A stretch of 13,691 bases of DNA. It comes from Microcaldota archaeon (GTDB lineage: Archaea > Micrarchaeota > Micrarchaeia > Norongarragalinales > CAINOH01). Location: NCBI GenBank assembly GCA_027371655.1, contig DAHXMR010000212.1:1-13691 (forward strand). Reading direction: 5' to 3'. This document shows, piece by piece, positions 11,801 through 13,691 of the stretch. The notes beneath the pieces are model-generated. The model did not search any database. It saw only the letters and a program-made list of their open reading frames with translations, and was not told the origin of the DNA. Each line of letters opens with the position of its first letter. Within the stretch, counting starts at the first letter, position 1. Made by a program: the position numbers and the translations under genes.

Positions 11801-13691
11801 GCCCATACCAAACGCGTTCGTGCAAGCGTTCTACACCTACGCCAACCCGCCCATACAGGCGGCAAGGGACGCCTCCAAGGACACCAGCACCTACACCCTC
11901 AACTTGTCCAACCCGCCCCTGCAACGCGGCTTCCTCAACGTCACCGCATTCGCGGGCCCCGACACCGGCTTCAACGCAACCGAAATAACCAAACGCGACT
12001 TCCTGCAAACAAACCAGTTCCTCTCCCCGTGCAACGAAAACGCCGCGCTCTCGATAAAATACCTCAAACCAAACGCGCAATACGACGACAGCGGAACCGT
12101 GTCGATTTCCGCCCCCGCAAACTGCTTCAATGAACTGCAAGGCGCGGGCAACGACATAAGCGACGACGCCAGCACCCACAAATACCTCATTCCCAGCCTA
12201 AATGCAGGCGAGCAAAGGGACATCACAATCACGCCGCCTTCAACCCCCACCGCCTGCAACATAACGATTTCCTCGTCCCAAAGCGACGGCTTCGCGGTAT
12301 CCCACACAATACCGTACTACAACTGCAAGCCAAGAACCGACGCGTACTGCGAAATCATCCCCGACGTGGACGCCGGAACCGCGCCCCTTGAAATAAGCGT
12401 GACGACCGAATTCCACAACCTGCCAAAGGAACTTGTAGACGCACAGCAACAACCGCCATCCGCCGAACAAACGCATCCAACCGCAAACCCGCGGATGTGC
12501 GCGGATTTCGGAATCTGCAATACAAACCCCGTTGCAGAACCGGCACCTCCGGGCACTCCGCAGCCAACCGCGCCCCTTGCCACGCTCTACTGCGACCAAA
12601 ACTCGCCGGGCCAGCCCTACACGCTTGTCGACAACCGCATCACTGCAACCTGCTCGTACCAAAACCCCGGCCAATACACCGCGACCGCAAGCCTCGACCT
12701 GCCATTGGGCGAAAAAGCGGAGTGCACGAAAACAATCACCGCGGCAAAAGCATCCGAAACCAAGCTCCCGTCAATAGACTACCTCATAAACTCGACCGGA
12801 ATCTACGCCGTCACCGACAAAATCGCGCTCCCGATGTCGCCCCTCATCCCCGCGACAGCGGCCGAAGTCAAGGTGAAAAACGAGCTTGGCAACTGGGCCA
12901 ACTCCACGTTCCTCTCCTACGACGCGAACTGCTTCTCCGCGCACAACTGGAGCGGGGAGGCAATGGCAAAACCGTTCGACATCGCGCCAAAAACCGAGTA
13001 CTCCTTCGTCCTCGCGCTTGGAACGCGCGGAACCTGCCCCTTCTTCGCCGCCGACGGCGACGGATTGAAACTTGCGCCAACCGAAACCATGCAATTCAAA
13101 ATAGGCTGCCCCGGATGCGCTCCACGGCACGACGGGCAAACCGCAATAACAACAGAATACAAGCAGCCCGAAACCGGAACGTTCGCACTCACACGCTTCC
13201 CCAAAGCCCAAGCCGGAACCTTCGTTTCAAACAACATACAACTCCCGGTGCAAACAGCGGCCATTGGAACGACAACGGTAACCTCCTCGCAAAACGCGTG
13301 GATCGCCTCCGAAGTGAAAAGCGCGGTAATCGCCCAAGCCCAAGCCAACTTCGCAACCGGAAGCACGCGCCCAATGCAAAACGCGGCGGTCAAAAACGGA
13401 ATTTCATCCGCCTACCAAACCCTGCTTTCCCAAACGAACAAGACCGCGGCCAAAAACGCGCTCTCAATACCCTCCTCCGCAACAATCTACGCCCTAATCG
13501 CAGACACCGGAAACGGCGGAGTGCAAGCCAGCATCCTCCACCGCTATACATACGCCGACTACGGAACACTCACAGAAGAACGCAGATGCAACCTCAACCC
13601 CACAACGGGCAAGTGCGACGAGCCCTGCGGAGGAAAAGGACAACAATGCTGCGAAAACACGTGCTTTGCCGACGAAATAACGACCGGAGTG
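8880..13691 (+). CDS. Giant membrane-anchored modular surface protein (5' part, at least 1604 aa)
   Basis: One frame stays open from ATG 8880 to the window edge: 1604 codons, no stop, C-terminus missing. A TAG at 8835-8837 closes the frame upstream; TTG 8874 is the only other possible start. Residues 1-45 look amphipathic and net acidic. About 46-65 is a membrane segment (VALLGLLLLFAGAFAAYNYY) with no signal-peptidase site, so a signal anchor is likely. Residues 74-616 form six tandem beta-sandwich modules of carboxypeptidase-regulatory/transthyretin style. About 617-1150 is unassigned, with cysteine pairs (GGLC...CTDDKPC). About 1150-1275 resembles a PKD domain (GTAPLEISV ... YTATASL) interrupted by a Pro/Gln-rich insert at 1184-1234. 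From 1570 a cysteine-rich stretch begins (KCDEPC, QQCCENTC). About 26 N-x-S/T sequons indicate an exported glycoprotein. Adhesion or cell-envelope structure is the likely role; no enzymatic motif is seen. Confidence 0.9.
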   Translation, partial: MAGLLQDVYLGFEDIYYSLVEFLDKLGIPLIKYFVEPIESRGIPSFPVALLGLLLLFAGAFAAYNYYTTPTRADLTALVYYGKNPVNFANVSLEVPGGQALLQITGRDGKAVFRNLPYGKTVKATASKPGLASLEKQVALEAAAKTETFSMQAANTTPADVNSIRVRVFDSHLVPLSEVKIDYYDVAGVLLGTKYTDALGLAKIDYDGKNSQLALEASKPGFAPSERQTIFFSHKEPYEIQLDAVSDGNKGKSAELIVQVRNAQNQPVDAIVSVYSDETDEEIQSSSTGGSGQTSFLLDFGSHVYVVASPANPGDKAKYAEITRSNATVLDKDSKKIAVTLSPRTASLGTLIIQAVDAATGEAVAGAKASLYEAVSKNFLQEKTSGDDGKNTFEVSNSTQYLATVFAQGYLPSLVPGAKAGDYKSVKLYAANSSNSATILAKVLSLQGTPEPDATVKIENDLEQMPLGIPGKKTNLNGAAFFDSVPAGTRIFAIAEKGSRHGATPAFTLSANQSANVTITLDPGRGNVTAIIVDDVFGKRVDGLVSALSENGSVIASCNTSIDAPCSFQIEAGKKFQLAGTAQGYVPSAHAGDFQALAPEQSLGTFDKPVEIDLVPVEFKDFLYVKLSKVYEEGDETNVVTSVDRGKKYVAVFNVNYPSNMSGNQGGFYVQLGGDGRADQSDFYIAGDFSYPRNATSGIAPASINRKSEINSGGLCVDDADVSACTDDKPCKSAKIEYPAGMPTNMSVFKIPFTVRAESVSQAIEKNLSIKYRVYSYSTITQSYERSPPDGYYDTDNCAVNATEYVLPLFEGTFCDANACISVKFTNETGEYAPGFTTTLDSKFNTSIRVRQRQSLAGNVQLLATASPHFNFSAPNPFNAGASFTQGNENKEITAIRTSGNEFGFDTETTALHATGFSPGYIEITLSATSYEKTIQPRINVEGYNPLVIKLVPAQVYVGEPATVAATLTNKNGVPIPNAFVQAFYTYANPPIQAARDASKDTSTYTLNLSNPPLQRGFLNVTAFAGPDTGFNATEITKRDFLQTNQFLSPCNENAALSIKYLKPNAQYDDSGTVSISAPANCFNELQGAGNDISDDASTHKYLIPSLNAGEQRDITITPPSTPTACNITISSSQSDGFAVSHTIPYYNCKPRTDAYCEIIPDVDAGTAPLEISVTTEFHNLPKELVDAQQQPPSAEQTHPTANPRMCADFGICNTNPVAEPAPPGTPQPTAPLATLYCDQNSPGQPYTLVDNRITATCSYQNPGQYTATASLDLPLGEKAECTKTITAAKASETKLPSIDYLINSTGIYAVTDKIALPMSPLIPATAAEVKVKNELGNWANSTFLSYDANCFSAHNWSGEAMAKPFDIAPKTEYSFVLALGTRGTCPFFAADGDGLKLAPTETMQFKIGCPGCAPRHDGQTAITTEYKQPETGTFALTRFPKAQAGTFVSNNIQLPVQTAAIGTTTVTSSQNAWIASEVKSAVIAQAQANFATGSTRPMQNAAVKNGISSAYQTLLSQTNKTAAKNALSIPSSATIYALIADTGNGGVQASILHRYTYADYGTLTEERRCNLNPTTGKCDEPCGGKGQQCCENTCFADEITTGV
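9099..10727 (+). other. Six tandem carboxypeptidase-regulatory-like modules
   Basis: Within the giant protein the modules lie at about residues 74-152, 163-243, 254-342, 349-430, 437-522 and 527-616. Each starts with a strand plus a proline- or glycine-containing turn (for example VFDSHLVPLSEVKI, VRNAQNQPVDAIV, AVDAATGEAVAGAKA). Each continues with a polar Gly-rich turn (GRDGKAVF, TDALGLAKI, NLNGAAFF), most then have a KPG- or QGY-like segment, and each ends in a hydrophobic strand. This is the pattern of Cna-B/CarboxypepD_reg-type spacer domains, which make extended stalks. The copies are divergent, with no recent DNA-level duplication. Confidence 0.65.

Noticed and set aside
11184..12179. 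Minus-strand frame of 331 codons inside the giant gene
   Set aside because: Its Val/Gly/Arg-rich product is the complement of GC-biased codons of the plus-strand gene. The plus frame has coherent modules, sequons and no stop over 4.8 kb.
1..13691. Mobile element, CRISPR array, tRNA or rRNA
   Set aside because: I saw no transposase or integrase motifs, spaced identical repeats, tRNA T-loop signatures or conserved rRNA blocks on either strand.

Overview
This window looks like a piece of an archaeal chromosome, most likely from a DPANN-type lineage; the lineage is inferred from style and is not proven. Supporting signs are TATA/BRE-like promoter elements (8018-8031, 2152-2168 minus, 2661-2670 minus), very tight gene packing, a RelE-like toxin fragment behind a ribbon-helix-helix antitoxin, a zinc-ribbon threonine-synthase-like enzyme, and two disulfide- or sequon-rich surface proteins. 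No rRNA, tRNA, CRISPR array, transposase or integrase is visible.

Layout. (1) Bases 2-682 hold the C-terminal end of a cysteine-rich, probably exported protein cut by the window edge. (2) 689-2113 (minus) encodes an unrecognised 474-residue protein with one membrane segment. (3) 2172-2642 (minus) is a toxin-antitoxin remnant: an intact ribbon-helix-helix antitoxin, a RelE-like toxin that stops at 60 residues, and a helically phased array of four operator-like repeats around the TATA box. (4) 2643-2997 has no convincing gene. (5) 2998-3783 is a class I methyltransferase. (6) 3845-7619 is a compact four-gene operon: a small treble-clef zinc protein, a divergent threonine-synthase-like PLP enzyme, a HAD phosphatase and an acetolactate-synthase-like ThDP enzyme. 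(7) 7616-8053 (minus) is an unknown 145-residue protein, convergent with the operon and divergent from a second HAD phosphatase (8079-8720). (8) 8880 to the window end is one open frame of at least 1604 codons, a giant membrane-anchored surface protein.

How the genes may work together. The operon is the best candidate for an undescribed pathway. Its three enzymes can act on small phosphorylated or 2-oxo acids, but the PLP enzyme departs from canonical threonine synthase in several active-site motifs, so its substrate should not be assumed. The giant protein begins with a membrane anchor, continues as six carboxypeptidase-regulatory-like beta-sandwich modules and unassigned regions, includes a PKD-like module, and reaches a cysteine-rich stretch at the window edge. 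It carries about 26 N-glycosylation sequons. The partial protein at the other end of the window has a similar cysteine-rich style, so this may be a cell-surface locus.
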